From the NCBI GenBank assembly GCA_905250075.1, contig CAJNOP010000025.1, positions 193,669-257,668 on the forward strand: a DNA stretch of 64,000 nt, in the 5' to 3' direction. Every line of letters begins with the position of its first letter. The stretch's first letter is position 1. Positions 12,301 through 25,700 of this stretch are shown here, one piece after another. The stretch comes from Rotaria sp. Silwood1. Its lineage: Eukaryota > Rotifera > Eurotatoria > Philodinida > Philodinidae. The position numbers and the translations under genes are program-made. The notes below the pieces were generated by a model. That model was not told where the DNA came from, did no database searches, and saw nothing but the letters and a program-made list of their open reading frames with translations.

Positions 12301-15300
12301 GTTGTTGGTGATGACACGCGTACGATAACGTTCAGTTTGTTATTTTTAGCTGCTATGTTCATGCTATACATACACACACATCTGCAAATGTTCATCATTG
12401 CATTTAGATAGAGCAGATTCACAATTAAGCTCTTGTTTTATCTCAAGGCTACTATACATTCTTATCTCAATTTTTGACTACCACATGTATATGAGTGAAT
12501 GTTTTCATAATGTAGAAAATGATTGACAGATCTATTTCATTTTTTTTTTCATTTTTTTTAATCTTCTTATAGAAAAAAAAAATTTCTTTTTTTCCTCAGA
12601 TAATTGTATTTCTGATTTAGAATCAATTAAAACAAAACCTTATTTGATGATTGGCATTTGATTAGATATCAACATTGCAATTATCACTGCACGTTGAATG
12701 ACTGTACAAATATAATATGAATAGAAAATGAGTCGATGGATGAATGAATGACGAGCCATACGTACAAGACAAACAATAGCAATACTAGTTCGAGATACCA
12801 AATGTCATTCTATTCAATTACAACACATGCCAACTCCGCCCCTATAGTTTTCTTTCTATTTTTCTAAACACATCTGCCACTTGTCGCCAATCTTATGCAA
12901 TAATGACGAAAGAAGAAATTGTTGTCTTCGAGACAGATGTTTGAACGACAGCGATCATTAAGAAAAGAGCGATCTACATCAAACATATACCTATCGGTAG
13001 GTGGTGATGAAAACAATCGAAGGGCATACGTGCACGGCTAGAATCATTCTATTATTCTTTTGTTCATGTTTCAATGACGATGACAGTATATCCACTTTCA
13101 ACACTTTTAACAAATAGACGCATAATAGCTAACTTTCATTTTTACTTATGTCATTTTTTTTCCAGTGTTACACTAGAATAGTAATAATAAAATCAAAACT
13201 ATATGATTTCCCTCAAGCAATTATTGGCGGCGACATTCAGATTTTAGACTAATAATCACTAACAATATATATTACGCGACATAGACGACAAAAGAAAGGT
13301 TAAATTTTAAATATATATAATTGAAAAAAGAAATCTCTGTGTCGTTCGGTCTCTATGTACACAATATAAAGAAGCTCAATTTTGAATACTATCATAGACA
13401 CACAAGAGGATCGATTTCATTTATATATATACCGCAAAAGATATGTACTCAACACCAAGAAAAAGAAAAGGTCAATTTCGACAGATTGTAAGTCTCCTCA
13501 ATCAATCAGCTTAAAATATGAAAGATAAAGAATAGACAACGTAGACAGACAAAAAATATAAGAGCAGATCTCAAGAGAATAGTAGTGTCGATGTCTGACT
13601 GTCACCTGTTTGATTGTGCATGCATAACGAATGGATACTTACTCATCTTGCTATATAACATATAGACAGACAGCCATACATCAGACATGCATGCTTATAC
13701 AGACATACATAGATAAATTTCAAAGAAGAAAATGACGTGTTCATGAACAATGTGTTTTCTCACTTTTATGAATGTGTCATAGGCTTTTACAATAAAACAT
13801 GACAGCATTATTTATGAAAATAAAGAGAATTTCTTAGATGATTGATTTCAATACAAACATATATATAAAATATCAATAGCAAAACTTAATACAATAAAAT
13901 TTTCTTTAAGTAAACATTGTCTTTGTTTTTATAATGATACTTGTTATTGTAACCTTTCTAGTATGAGAGTTTCATATTTTGGAATTTCTGTTCGTCGTAT
14001 TACAATAGTTTACAAGTCATATATTATAAATAGAAATGTCTCGGCATCACCAGAGTTGAGAGGAAGGTTTTTGCTAAAATTAACCGAATGTTTCCGACGA
14101 AAGGTAGCGAGAAGAAAAACGCAAATTTCTCAACAGTAAAGATAATTCCACTATAGCCGATGGAGTTGGTTATGAATCAGATAGAATTTGAGTCCGAAAA
14201 TTTTGGAATCGACGATCTCTAACACAAACGCAGGGCATTCTTTATTGTACACTATACGTGTCAGAGAAAAAAAGGTGGACATGAGTTGATAATAGTCAGA
14301 AAAGTTAAATTATTTAATGATAGCAAAGGTTTATTATTATGTAACTTAGCTAAAAATCTACATAGGTTTTGTAAACTGTTTCATAACTTCTACATTAAAC
14401 AATGATGAGAATATGAATTCAAGCTCATTTTATTAGTTATATTCTCTTATTCCCATAGGGTAAAATTAGTTACACATTATCTGTTTTCTTTTCTCATCTT
14501 TATTTAGAAGATGATCATTTATAAATGAAAGAAGTGTGACTTAAAAAAATATTCTTCATCCTTTTTAGTTTACTTAAGGATAAAAACTAAATTATAATTT
14601 AAATCCAATTACCACTTATTTAATAATCTTGATATCATTTGAGAATAGTTTTTATGATAGCCGCTTTTTTTTGATTGATCTTTTTGATAAAAATGAATCA
14701 CACATTCTAGTTATTCTCATCGATAGAGATAAAAAAATCCAATCGAGTATCTTTTTTTTTTTTTTATTCTCTTGCATAGTTTTCTTTGATGAAGGAGTTT
14801 TTTGTTTTTTTAATAAAAAAAAATATATTCTTTAGTTACGTATCAAATCACCTATTGATATTTTGTGATTAGTATCTTTTGATAAATAATGAATATACTG
14901 GAAAATTGTGCTATTGATCGCAATAAAAACAACTAGTTCAATGGTTATATTTTACAATAATTTCTACTTTTTTAATGTTCAAAAAATCATCATTCATATG
15001 TACTATTTGGAATGCCTAAATTTATTAGTTTGTTGATTTTTTTTGAAAAGTAAACTAGTGTATTTGGAAATAGTCGAATACAAAATCAAAAGCAAAGAAA
15101 AACACATTGCAACATATGATTTAACTATTGTCGACATCAATCAAAGACTAATGAGTAAAACTATACATATACAATGATATTGTTCAAAGCAACAACTTGG
15201 TCAATGAAGTGGAAACGAATAGGAATATGAATAATGGACAATGCATTGATCGTTTTATTTAGGCAACATATGACATTTCAATATTAAAACAATATTAGTC

Positions 15301-17428
15301 GTCATTTTTTTTTTGTAAATTAGGCATAATTGATAAACTGACAGAGAAAATGAAATAGAATGTACCAATCTGGTTACATAGAATCTTATTTATTTGTAAC
15401 TCTATTATACAGCACAATGTCGCACCAATTATAAATTAAAAAAAAAACTGAAAATTTTACGGCTCAATAGTAAGAAGGACTGCATTTCGGCTGGGATCAT
15501 ATAAATCCCTAATGAATTCGTTCACTTTACATTTATCTTTAACTGGTTACAAGTAATATTCAATTATCGACTTAATTATTCTATCATTAAATAGTAAATA
15601 CGCGTATGAATGTATAGAATTAAAAGTGTAAGTTGATGCATTGATTCGCGGCGGTGGTGCAACGGTTCAGCTGAACTAAATGTCAGATGATCATCTATTT
15701 AGTAAACTATCTATAAGGATGCAAAATTGTATTGAAAGAAGAATGTCTTTAAAGGATATCAAATATTTGTACAATATTTTATTTTGATATATATTCTATA
15801 TTCTTTTTTTATTGTTCTTAGAGAAATCATCTTTTGAACTAGATAGTATTCAAGTTTCATTCAACTGCAAAATTGAATGCAAAGCTTCCGATGTCGATTG
15901 ACCGAAAAATTGATATTTTCTAAAAAAAACCGATAATTGTTTGAATGGTTGCATGTGGGAGACTTTTCTTCCAAAGATAATTGTGCTTTACTGGAATAAG
16001 AGCTTCGTTCTTGTCGTTATAAATTAGAAAAATTACATTTCAATCAATTAGATGATCAAAATCATTAAGAACATATGACATAGGTATTGCAAAATTCACT
16101 AATAAGAGAACTCTCATAACGGATATCAACATAATTTCAAAGACTAGTTTTGATTGATAACTTTATTCATAGCTATTTTTGCTTTAAGAATCTTGAAGCT
16201 AGCAAAATACTAAAGTCGACAAAGAAGCTTGTCTTTATCGATTGAAAAGTCGCTAATTAATTTTTGGTTAATATTCGCATAACAATTTTCACATTTTATT
16301 ATTCATCCATTAATATAATCAGTCTGAATTCATTGTTTTCCAGTATCAGTTGATGGTTCATTACTAGGTGAATCACTACTCTCTATGCTCATGTCGAAGC
16401 ATTGGTTCTTTGTTAAAGTCATTCCTTATAACTAATGTAATTCAAAACCTAGAATTATGTAATCTGGATGATATTTATGAGTGGATGAGTGTTTTCTGTC
16501 GTGTTAGTTATTGCAAAGCATTGATGACCTAAACAAAAATCCTTTATTGGAATGCTGTACACTTATAGAAACGATTGTTTTGGCTTTTTTTTTGTATTGA
16601 TGTTGTTTATTGATGTATTTTTGCAGACAATTATTGTGCTGAATAAATCGAAGCATAAAGATCCAAAATATCTTAGAAGATACAGAATTTCAATAGAAAA
16701 GAATAAGAAAAATATTATTAATAAGAATGAAATTGAAGATATGCAATTCTTCTATATTTAAAAAACTATTGGGTAAATAGAAATTACGTAGAGTAGTGAC
16801 AACAGTGACTGAAACGTTTTTGACGGAAGAACTACATAAAAAAATCTTGATATCTAATATTTTGTTGAACATTTGGCTTTACATACGTATCAACTATTGT
16901 TAATATCTTAGAAATAACATGTTCGTTCAAAACAAAACTTTCATATATAATAGAAGAAAGCGAAATACAGTTTTGAACTTCTCAGATCTTAATGATACAA
17001 AAAAAAACGAATCAATATGTTTATTCTTTTACAATTTTCTTAACACTCTTCATTGTTGAATGGTTTGATATTATCAGTTTTTGAATTCGAACTTATCTTA
17101 TTTTACTTCTCCAACGAATATTATTATATTTCGTGTCAATGACACTAGTGATTAATTAATGTTTTTCTTACTCATTTCTTAGTTATTTTATTTTTGTTTT
17201 CACGTAAAATAATTATTTGACACGCATATTCGAACTAATCAACTGTAAATTTCTCTATAGAAAAACATCTTCAATTCTATATGAAGTTGTCGTTTTCAAT
17301 GTATTCAACCATTATTTTTCTCTCTCTCATTAATTGAATAAATTATTCCTATGTTTAGTTGTATCACTTTTTATGTAGGAGATGGAACACAACTTCAACT
17401 AGATCTAGAAAAAATCATTCAACTGATG
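9381..17428. other. 8-kb gene-free block with many simple repeats
   Basis: From about 9.5 to 14 kb the DNA is richer in GC, CA and GA tracts than its flanks. It carries a (CA)n run near 11550, (TA)n runs near 10965 and 11070, and many GA/AG-rich stretches. Splice-like signals occur on both strands, for example AAG/GTAAGTAAGG on the minus strand at 12094 and a minus-strand acceptor at about 11511 followed by 35 open codons. I cannot build a consistent gene from them. Between 14 and 17.4 kb I see only AT-rich DNA. This could be introns or regulatory DNA of a gene with tiny exons, or plain intergenic sequence. Confidence 0.45.
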
Positions 17429-17797
17429 TAGGGATCTGCAAACTGATATCGATCCCATTGGAACCGTAATCGGGACCAAATTTTAATTTTTACGGGAACC
17501 AGAACTGTGAGCTTTGAGAGAATTTTCTAAGCCACACGACTAGAACCTAGAAAAATTTTGAGGGAGACAAAAAAAAATTAGTGTTGTTTTTCTTTAGCTT
17601 TGATACATGCATATAAAGGTATACTCATACTGCGAATTTCTCAAAACTATCAATATTCATTTTGTATGTATTCAAAGAATCATACAGATCATTAGAAAAA
17701 TCATTTTTTTCTAGAATCAAAATCAGGATCAGAAGCAATAAAAAGTTTAAACTGAGACTCAGACCAGAATCACAAGAGGTGGTTCGGCCGATCTCTA
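17429..17797. mobile_element. Small non-autonomous hAT-type element
   Basis: The left end begins TAGGGATCTGC and the right end, reverse-complemented, begins TAGAGATCGGCCGAACC. These are imperfect terminal inverted repeats of the TAG... type seen in hAT transposons. The flanks carry an 8-bp target-site duplication, AACTGATG (17421-17428) and AATTGATG (17798-17805), matching at 7 of 8 positions; 8-bp duplications are diagnostic of hAT. No transposase frame fits in 369 bp. Divergent ends suggest an old copy. Confidence 0.6.
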
Positions 17798-17879
17798 AAT
17801 TGATGAGCATTCTTTTCTTTTTTTTTTCATGCAATAAATTCTTGTTACATTAGAACAGAAAGAATAAGTCGAGGGTGTG

Positions 17880-19480
17880 GTAGAGGGTCAGGTCGAAGAT
17901 AAGAATCATACCTCACACCCATACTTATTCGTTGGTGAGAGAGCCTTTTCGTTGATTTCGATGCATTTTTTATTATAGGCAAAAGTATCTGCATATTCAC
18001 CTTGGCTCGGCTTCACCCATCCGACGTAGTGATAAACAGATGTTTTTTTCAGATCAGTCGTTGTATGCTTAAGAAGGATATCATAAATCTTTTAGGTTTT
18101 CTTGAACTGTCTCAGTGTAATCATCAGATTGCCCAAACGATTCCATCATTTCTGTTGATGATGAGTATCTTCGCGCAGGTGTTTAGTCAGTACATGGAGT
18201 TCTGGATGGTTGTCACTAACCAATTTAAAATCTACTTACCCAAGGCGATTGTTTTCATCGATTTGTTTCATTGGTTCGATCCGAAAAATAGAATATATGA
18301 AAAAAAGAATTTCTTCTTCTCTTTTGTAATATCTGGTATCAAGGATATTAGTAAACGGCATTGATGCGATAGACGGATCAATTTTTATGACGAATAAAAT
18401 GTCAATAACATCCAACGGTTTCATAGTTTGACGAGCAAAAGTGAGAGATACTTCACAGTGCATACTGGTTGATAAAAAGTTATTAAATGATAAAAGTTCA
18501 CCTTTGCTTATAACCAATTGATTAAAGTCAGCCTTCGAAAGTCCTTGACCACAATAAACAGTAAATGAATTCGAATTTGAATGTTCAGTAAACTGTTTTG
18601 TATGACGCTGGGCAATTTGGTTGTGGAGATCACGGATGAAAAATTCTATATGTATGATGACATCGACCTTCATCAATCGTAATGATCGGTTGAGCATCGA
18701 ATAAAGAAACAATGGACGGATATACAACTAAATCCGAAGATGATTGTGGTAGTCTTGCTAGAATTTGCTGATTTAGTGAAACTCTTTTGAATTGTCAGCG
18801 AAAATCTCATGACAGCTCGTAATAAATTCATTGATATGGTACTGTTCGAAAGAAACAGTAAATAAAATTTTTTCATTATCTGAGTATACATAAATCATGA
18901 ATCCAATTGGTTGAGCTTTGGCTTGATGCTTTCACTACTAGTCGCGGTGAAGCTGATTGAAACTATGTTTTGACCATATTTCATGTGCGTCTTCTTGAAG
19001 TCCTTTACGGTTAGGAGCAATATCTGTAAAGATTCCTTTTATTTTTGGCTATACCTTAATACAATCTTCATGCCAAGCTTTGTTGTCACTCCACAGATAA
19101 GTAGTACTTATCTGTAAAATGTCGTAGAAAATGGGAAGAATTCTTTGCTCGAAGGCATCAGAAACGATCATAAATATTTTGTCTTCTTGAATATCGGTCA
19201 TGAAATCAATACATTCAAGATACATCAGTGAATCGATGTATCTTGTTTACCATTTCTTTTCAATCGTTTATGGTATTGATACAATGATCCTTATTCATTT
19301 CATCAATATTAGCATCAAGTCACACCAGTAGAAAATTTTGAACCATACAAGCATAAGAAGATCATCGCGATCTTATGTTAGTATGTTCAGATGTCGTAGC
19401 AGCAGCACTATCACTAGTTGGTATTTTTCAACGTTTTATTTTTGTCCATAGTGTGCTTCGTATTGCATCAATGAAAAATA
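17880..19480 (-). pseudogene. Fossil ADP-ribosyltransferase (ART)/TPR gene of the bdelloid type
   Basis: Minus-strand relic. The middle (about 18727-18240) still reads as the arginine-ADP-ribosyltransferase fold, with recognisable blocks such as LLSFNNFLSTS and an EEE-containing catalytic-loop region. Upstream pieces (to about 19480) match the N-terminal region usual in these proteins. Downstream pieces (about 18200-17900) match TPR repeats (for example GEYADTFAYNKKCIEINEKA). A small intron lies near 18238. Families joining an ART domain with TPRs are greatly expanded in bdelloids. The copy is broken, with roughly half a dozen or more breaks, and looks long dead. It lies beside a small hAT-type element. 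Confidence 0.75.
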
Positions 19481-20951
19481 TTTTAAATGGAGAAGATTTG
19501 AATTTATATAATACTTTGAAATTTTATTTGGATGTTTTTATTTGTTTTTGATTATTGCTGTCGCTTGAGTTCTTTTTCCTTTGCGCTTCACTGAAATGTT
19601 TCACTTTTTTTTTAATCTGTTGTTATCTGTAGTGTCACAACACAAAATAAGATATTTTCTATCTAGATTGTCACCATGGCTGGGATTGTTTCGTAAGAAT
19701 CCGAAAACGCTTGTAACTGAAAAATTCATAGCATGATCCTAATCGAAGCTTAATGGAATTTATTCGCTTTTGGATAGTGATTAATCTTGTTTTAATCGTT
19801 TTTAAAATCCTCCTTTGAAATAACTTCAACTCTTAACTAGATCTTTGTATTAGGATTCAGAACAGATCTTGACAAAGTCTGAAAAATCTTGGCAGAATCC
19901 TCTCTTCTATTCTTGTCAAGATCCTGAGTATAATTGAGAGTAAATCCTAATATGATCTTGCATTCTCAATTTAGAAAAGTATCTGAGCAGAACCTTGAGC
20001 GAATCTTGACAAGCATTCTATTTAACCATGTGAAATCTTGCAAACATGAACTATTTCTAAAGATGAAAAAGACTAAACTGACAAAAATTTTTATTTTTGG
20101 GGCACTCTGTGTAAGCAAACAGAACAACCTAAGGAAGATTGGAAAAAAAACGATATCGGCTCTATTTTGATACTTTCACTTTGCGTTTAGATGGGTCTTT
20201 TCTGACGTTCCGTTCTCAAGATCATAGAGACACACAATGACCACTTTTGGTGTGTACGTCAAGAAAGTAAATGTAAGAAAAATGAAACTTGCGAAGAACT
20301 ACATAAATATTATGCTTCACACCATAGTAAATATGATTGATCTTTAATGTGTTTTAATTTTCAACAAGACGATTGATTAGTATATTTTTAGAATTGATCT
20401 GTGCTGATAGACTATTTCTTAATAGTAATATATTCGTAAAGTTTTCATTTAAATAGGGTTTGAGTCTTTTCATCTTTGATTAGTTGTCCTCAGAATCAAC
20501 ATTATTATACACTATTTTTTGCTGTATATAACACATTTGCACTTAGAGTGCTTCATTCTGATGCATTGATTCTACTGAAAAAACATTTCTATTTACGTCG
20601 ATCATGTTGATAATGAATGCTGCTCTATATTATTTGACTACTTCGTTCTTTTTTTTGAAAAAGTACGTGCATAATTAAAGCAATATATGCATAGAATTTT
20701 ATTTACTAGTCCTACCAGTTGAAAGAGTTGAGAACATGTTGTTTGTTTATTTTAGTCGTATTACTTGTTTCTATCGATGAAAACAGTAAGACGCAATATT
20801 TTTTTTGTCTATTACAAAAGATGTAGTAACAGCATGATTCTGATGAAAAAAAAAGCAATTTTGCAATGAAAGCGATTGTACAGTGAGGTATAAATAGAGA
20901 AGAAAAGACCGTATATTTATAGAAATCAAATGAACTTTTCTAACGCATATA
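19481..20951. other. Intergenic with a degenerate short repeat
   Basis: Between about 19735 and 20040 variants of a motif like GATCTTGACAAG / CTTGTCAAGATCCT recur in both orientations, spaced by tens of bases. This is a degenerate repeat cluster. There is no gene; the 78-codon frame at 19934-20170 runs through the repeat and is probably fortuitous. Confidence 0.45.
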
Positions 20952-22663
20952 ATGTTGAAATTTATATTGATTTTGCTTATTGAGTTGTTAAATATAGCAA
21001 AGATAAGTAAGAGATGTTTTATACACCATAGTCTATAATTTTCGTTTTTTTTGTCTTTATTAATTGTATAGTTCCATGTGTGCCTGAATATGGTCAATGT
21101 GATGGTTTTGACTACAGAGGTCCAACAGACTGTTGTCCGCCATCAGAATGCCAATTTAATAATCTGTGGTACTCACAATGCTTGACAATCCAAACGGAAT
21201 CGACAACATTATCATCATCATCAAGCACAAGTGATTCTGCTGAAGGCATAGAAAAGTTTTTTTTATTTTTGAAGTATTAATTATTTTGTAATTTTTCATG
21301 TAAATAGTTTGTCAAAGTGTCTACAGTCAGTGTGATGGTGAAAACTGGCTGGGAGCTACATGTTGTATTGATTCGACATGTACCTTCGTCGATCCTTATT
21401 ATTCACAATGTCTACCAACTTCATCTAGTTCCAGCAGTACAGATTCAACAAGTAGTTCATCATCTTCATCAGAATCATCCAGCACTAGTAGCATATTACC
21501 AAGCTCTACTAGTTCAGAGAATCGTAAGTATGTTAAGATTCGTTTATTTCATGGATGTCTACTTCATGAAATACAAATTCCTAGAAAATCAGAGTTTATC
21601 TTCATATGCTCTCTTTTGAACAGCAGCTAGTTTCAATCTATTCGTTAGAATGATAGATCTCAGTAATAAAAAATTGATTAGAATGTGTATAATTCATCAA
21701 CAAAATAGATTATGTCAGATGTATATGAGTAGACTCTTTTATGGTATGTTCTTTTTTCTTAATTTTCTTTGTTTATTTGTCTTTATAAAAGGTTGTAGTG
21801 CTCTATGGCAACAATGTGGTGGCATTGGATGGACTGATTCAACATGTTGCGATCAGTCAACATGTATTGTTGTTAATCCTTATTATTCTCAATGTTTACC
21901 ATCAGGAGAATCATCTAGTTCATCGTCTTCCTCAAGTAGTACTTTCAGTGCAGCAACATCATCTACAAATGATGGTCGTCAAGCTGGTGTTACTACTCTG
22001 TATTGGGATTGTTGTAAAGCAAGTTGTGCATGGCCAGATAAAGCTTCTGTGACAAGTCCAGTTAGAACATGTGCACAAGATGGTATTACATCTGTTGATC
22101 CTAATACTCAATCAGGCTGTACTGGTGGTACTGCTTATATGTGTAATGATCAACAACCATGGAGTGTTAGTTCAACTCTTTCATATGGTTTTGCTGCTGC
22201 TCATATTAGTGTAAGAAAACAACAGGATTAAGTTCATTTATTGAAATTAAGAAAATTTGAATCTAATATTGTTTTTTCTTAGGGCCAAAGTGAAGCAGAT
22301 TGGTGTTGCGCTTGTTATTCATTGATATTTACATCAGGACCTGTTATTGATAAAGAACTAATAGTTCAAGTAACAAATACAAGCGGTGATCTTGGTGATA
22401 ATCATTTTGATCTTCAAATACCAGGCGGTGGAGTTGGTGTATTTGATGGATGTTCAAGTGAATATCCTGGTTCATATTCATGGGGTCAAAGATATGGCGG
22501 TGTTAGTCAAAGATCAGATTGTGCTAATTTACCGATTGCTATTCAACCAGGTTGTTATTGGAGATTTGATTGGTTTATGAATGCTGATAATTCAACAATT
22601 AGTTTTAAACAAATATCTTGTCCATTTGTTCTTACTTCAATTACTCAATGTTCTAGAGTTTAA
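20952..22663 (+). CDS. GH45 endoglucanase with three N-terminal CBM1 cellulose-binding modules
   Basis: Five exons: 20952-21006, 21072-21245 (or -21230), 21308-21523, 21792-22210 and 22283-22663; about 414 aa. Exon 1 encodes a signal peptide ([18 protein letters not shown]). Each of the next three exons opens with one CBM1 module (C...QC.G..(W/Y)......CC....C......YSQCL) followed by a Ser/Thr-rich linker. The catalytic domain begins near residue 215 with the GH45 signature [12 protein letters not shown] (nucleophile-side Asp about 221). The block [20 protein letters not shown] supplies the second catalytic Asp (about 331), with the spacing known for Humicola Cel45. Predicted function: secreted hydrolysis of internal beta-1,4 bonds in cellulose. 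CBM1 is typical of fungi and GH45 of fungi and some invertebrates, so a fungal-type horizontal origin is likely. The exon-2 donor is uncertain: GC (21246) gives the best module border, and GT at 21231 is the alternative. A polyadenylation signal follows at 22752. Confidence 0.92.
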
Positions 22664-22751
22664 ATCAATATGGTGAATATTATTTTCACAGACATCTGTA
22701 ATTATTCATGTTTATATTATTAGAAATTTAGCATGAATAATAATTCTTATG

Positions 22752-22757
22752 AATAAA
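22752..22757 (+). terminator. Polyadenylation signal AATAAA of the GH45 gene
   Basis: Canonical AATAAA about 90 nt after the stop codon, in AT-rich 3' sequence. Confidence 0.5.
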
Positions 22758-25700
22758 AATTAGTTAAATTCACTTAAACTGATTAACTTGGGTTAATAGA
22801 AAGATTTATCAAATAAGATTCGGCGATAATACCAATAACAGAAGTCAACAATATGTTCGTAGATATTGCTAACAAGTATAATTTTTCTTCCCAATTGTGA
22901 GACTAATCGATGTCAATAATGTTCATGATTTCTCGTTCTCATATGTTGTTTCAAATTTATATCTTGTATCTTATACAATGACTATATAGTATGACATCTT
23001 AAATATTTTGAATAAAGAGTATTAACCAATGTATAAATACTTGATCGTATTTACAGAGAATTTAGAAATGTTTGACCAATATAATAAACAGTCATAAGTC
23101 ATAAAAACAGTCTATGACTAATATTGATGCAATACTCTATCTACTAATGTAATCGAACTAGTAACATAACATGAAATCCTTTAGGCTTGAATCAAGTCAG
23201 ATTTTTTTCGTTTGATACACTACAAGAACAGTCGTGTTATTATATTATCTGTCTTTTTTTCCGTATCTATCTGCCTATTCATATATAGATGTTTCTCATG
23301 TATGCATGCATATGTGTGTTTCATTTAAATAATATGAAATCTAAAAGATTTCTTTTAAACGAAAGCAACCATTTTATTTATTATCGAAAAAAATAAACTA
23401 GTATTCCATATTGTAAATGTCTTGTTTTGGAAGAAGTTGATGCATTGAAGGATATTTTATTCATTTTAATTTATATAAACAGCATTTCTTCTTTTTAATA
23501 GCTTTTTGAGTTTCGAATAATTCTTTCGCTTTATCTTTGAGTGATTGCTTGAATGAATACGTTCTGTACTGATCTCAAATCTATATGATTCACTATGAAT
23601 ATATTTAACAACTTTTATCATTGAACTGTGTTTAATTAACATATCGTTGTTGAAAGCGTACTCTCTTTAAATGATTAGTAATTGATTGTTGGTAACAATG
23701 TATGATGAAATATGAATGAAGCCACATGTAATTAGGATGAACTGGAAAGAATGAGGTTTGATATACCGAAATAAATGATTACTTTGATAAGAACACATGA
23801 ATTGTGAGAATATGATATTTGACGAAAGTTTGACACGATCATAGAAGACATTATTTTCAATGGAGAAGTATTGGTTCTGATTCTGGCGCGACCGAGATTG
23901 AAATCATCTTGTCTATATCTAATCATCACAGATCGTGACAGACACAACTGTAAGGTCAAAATTCACTGTGATATTAGTATGATTGTTGTTCTTTACTTTA
24001 ATATCATTCATCAATGAAATACATTCACAGTAGGTAGGAATTCGTAACACGAAACATGTTTTGATTAATTCTATCTGTTACAATATCAGCAGCTTTATTG
24101 TGCTTCACATTTTAATCTTCCAGAGATTGTGTAAAGAGCTTTTTTTCTACATCTACTAAAAGAAACTACCTTATTCTAAATAAACTATTCAATTCTTATA
24201 CTGTTTTATTAATGCATATTTTGAACAGTATGCACCTCTACTTTGTATAAAACATTATATCCTTGAGACAAATTGTATTCTATAGATCTTAACCGTACTT
24301 TATAAGAAATAATGATAGAAAATTGGTGCATGGAATTAATATATTCACTTTAGATTACCTTCCATTTTTACGTACTACACATTTATTCTGCCATTCAGTC
24401 TATGTGATAATATATATTTTTATGTTACATGAGCCTTAGAAATCCTTTCGTTCTTTTCTTGCAATAATGTAATGTAAGCTTGTCAAAGATGTAAATATTA
24501 GTTTTAATATACAGTTTCTTGCAAACCACTTTCTTCAACTCTATATAAATACTAAGAGGATTTACTTTTAATAAGATAAAATAATTGTTTTCAAATAAAT
24601 ATTCATTTTCTTTTGATTTGAACTCGTTCTAAACGAATATCAATCACTAATTTTGAAAATATTATGCATCGTAGTATTATTACCAATGAATTATTTCAAT
24701 ATTGATTGTTATGGATATAAATATTTCGATATATACAGTTTATGTCACGTTATTAGGTTATCGAAAAGTGATTTATGTTGAATATATTTGTTGAGTAATT
24801 CCATTTTAATAAGTTCAACAACAAGCTATAGTTGTATCTCGTGTGTTTTATAATAAATTTAATGTTTCTTTATCATTGTAAATAAATATTATGAATAATA
24901 CAGCTTTACAACAACTGAATAGTGGAATATTTGAAAAATGAACATGATTTCTCTGTTGTCTAAACGATCTATTTTAATGAGATTATTAGTAGTTGAAAAA
25001 AGATGAAAGCTTACGACTGGGAATATTAACAATTGATATAAAAATATTTGGACTAATGTTTAAGCAAATAAATATTCTATTCGTTATGATAGAATCAGGA
25101 TAAATATTAAACAAATACCCACAACAACAAGAAATGTTTTCCTTATCATAGCTATATTTTATTTAAGTTAAAAACATATTAACTAGAAACTGGAAAAGAT
25201 TATTGACATTGACAAAATTGAAGATGTGTCTTGCATAAAATAGAATCATATACATGTCTATAAATTGTAATCAAATTGATTTACAGTTCTAGTTTAAGGT
25301 ACGTATTGTAAATATCCTTTAATATTTAAATGTAGTAAAAAGACAATAAAGGAAATATATTTTACATTGCAATAGAATGAACATAATAAATATCGTGTTC
25401 AATTATATATCATCGATTTTAAGTAAATTTTCTATAATAGAAGACTTACATGAAGCAGTCGCTTCGTATCAGTTTCACTTTCACATAAAAGAAATAATTA
25501 AAAATTACGAAATGTCTAATCAATAATAAAAGAAAACGAAGTTTTTTAATATGAAATAGAAAATTTTATTGCTTATTTTTCATAATAAAGAAATATATTT
25601 TTTGTAAATGATCTAAGACTCGAACTTCGAGGGTGTTAATGCACATCTTAAGTCAAATAGTAGACAGAACATCATCAAATATTGACAAAAATTAATTTAC

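Noticed and set aside
15648-15680. GC-rich patch GCGGCGGTGGTGCAACGG, suspected tRNA
   Set aside because: No cloverleaf or B box can be drawn.
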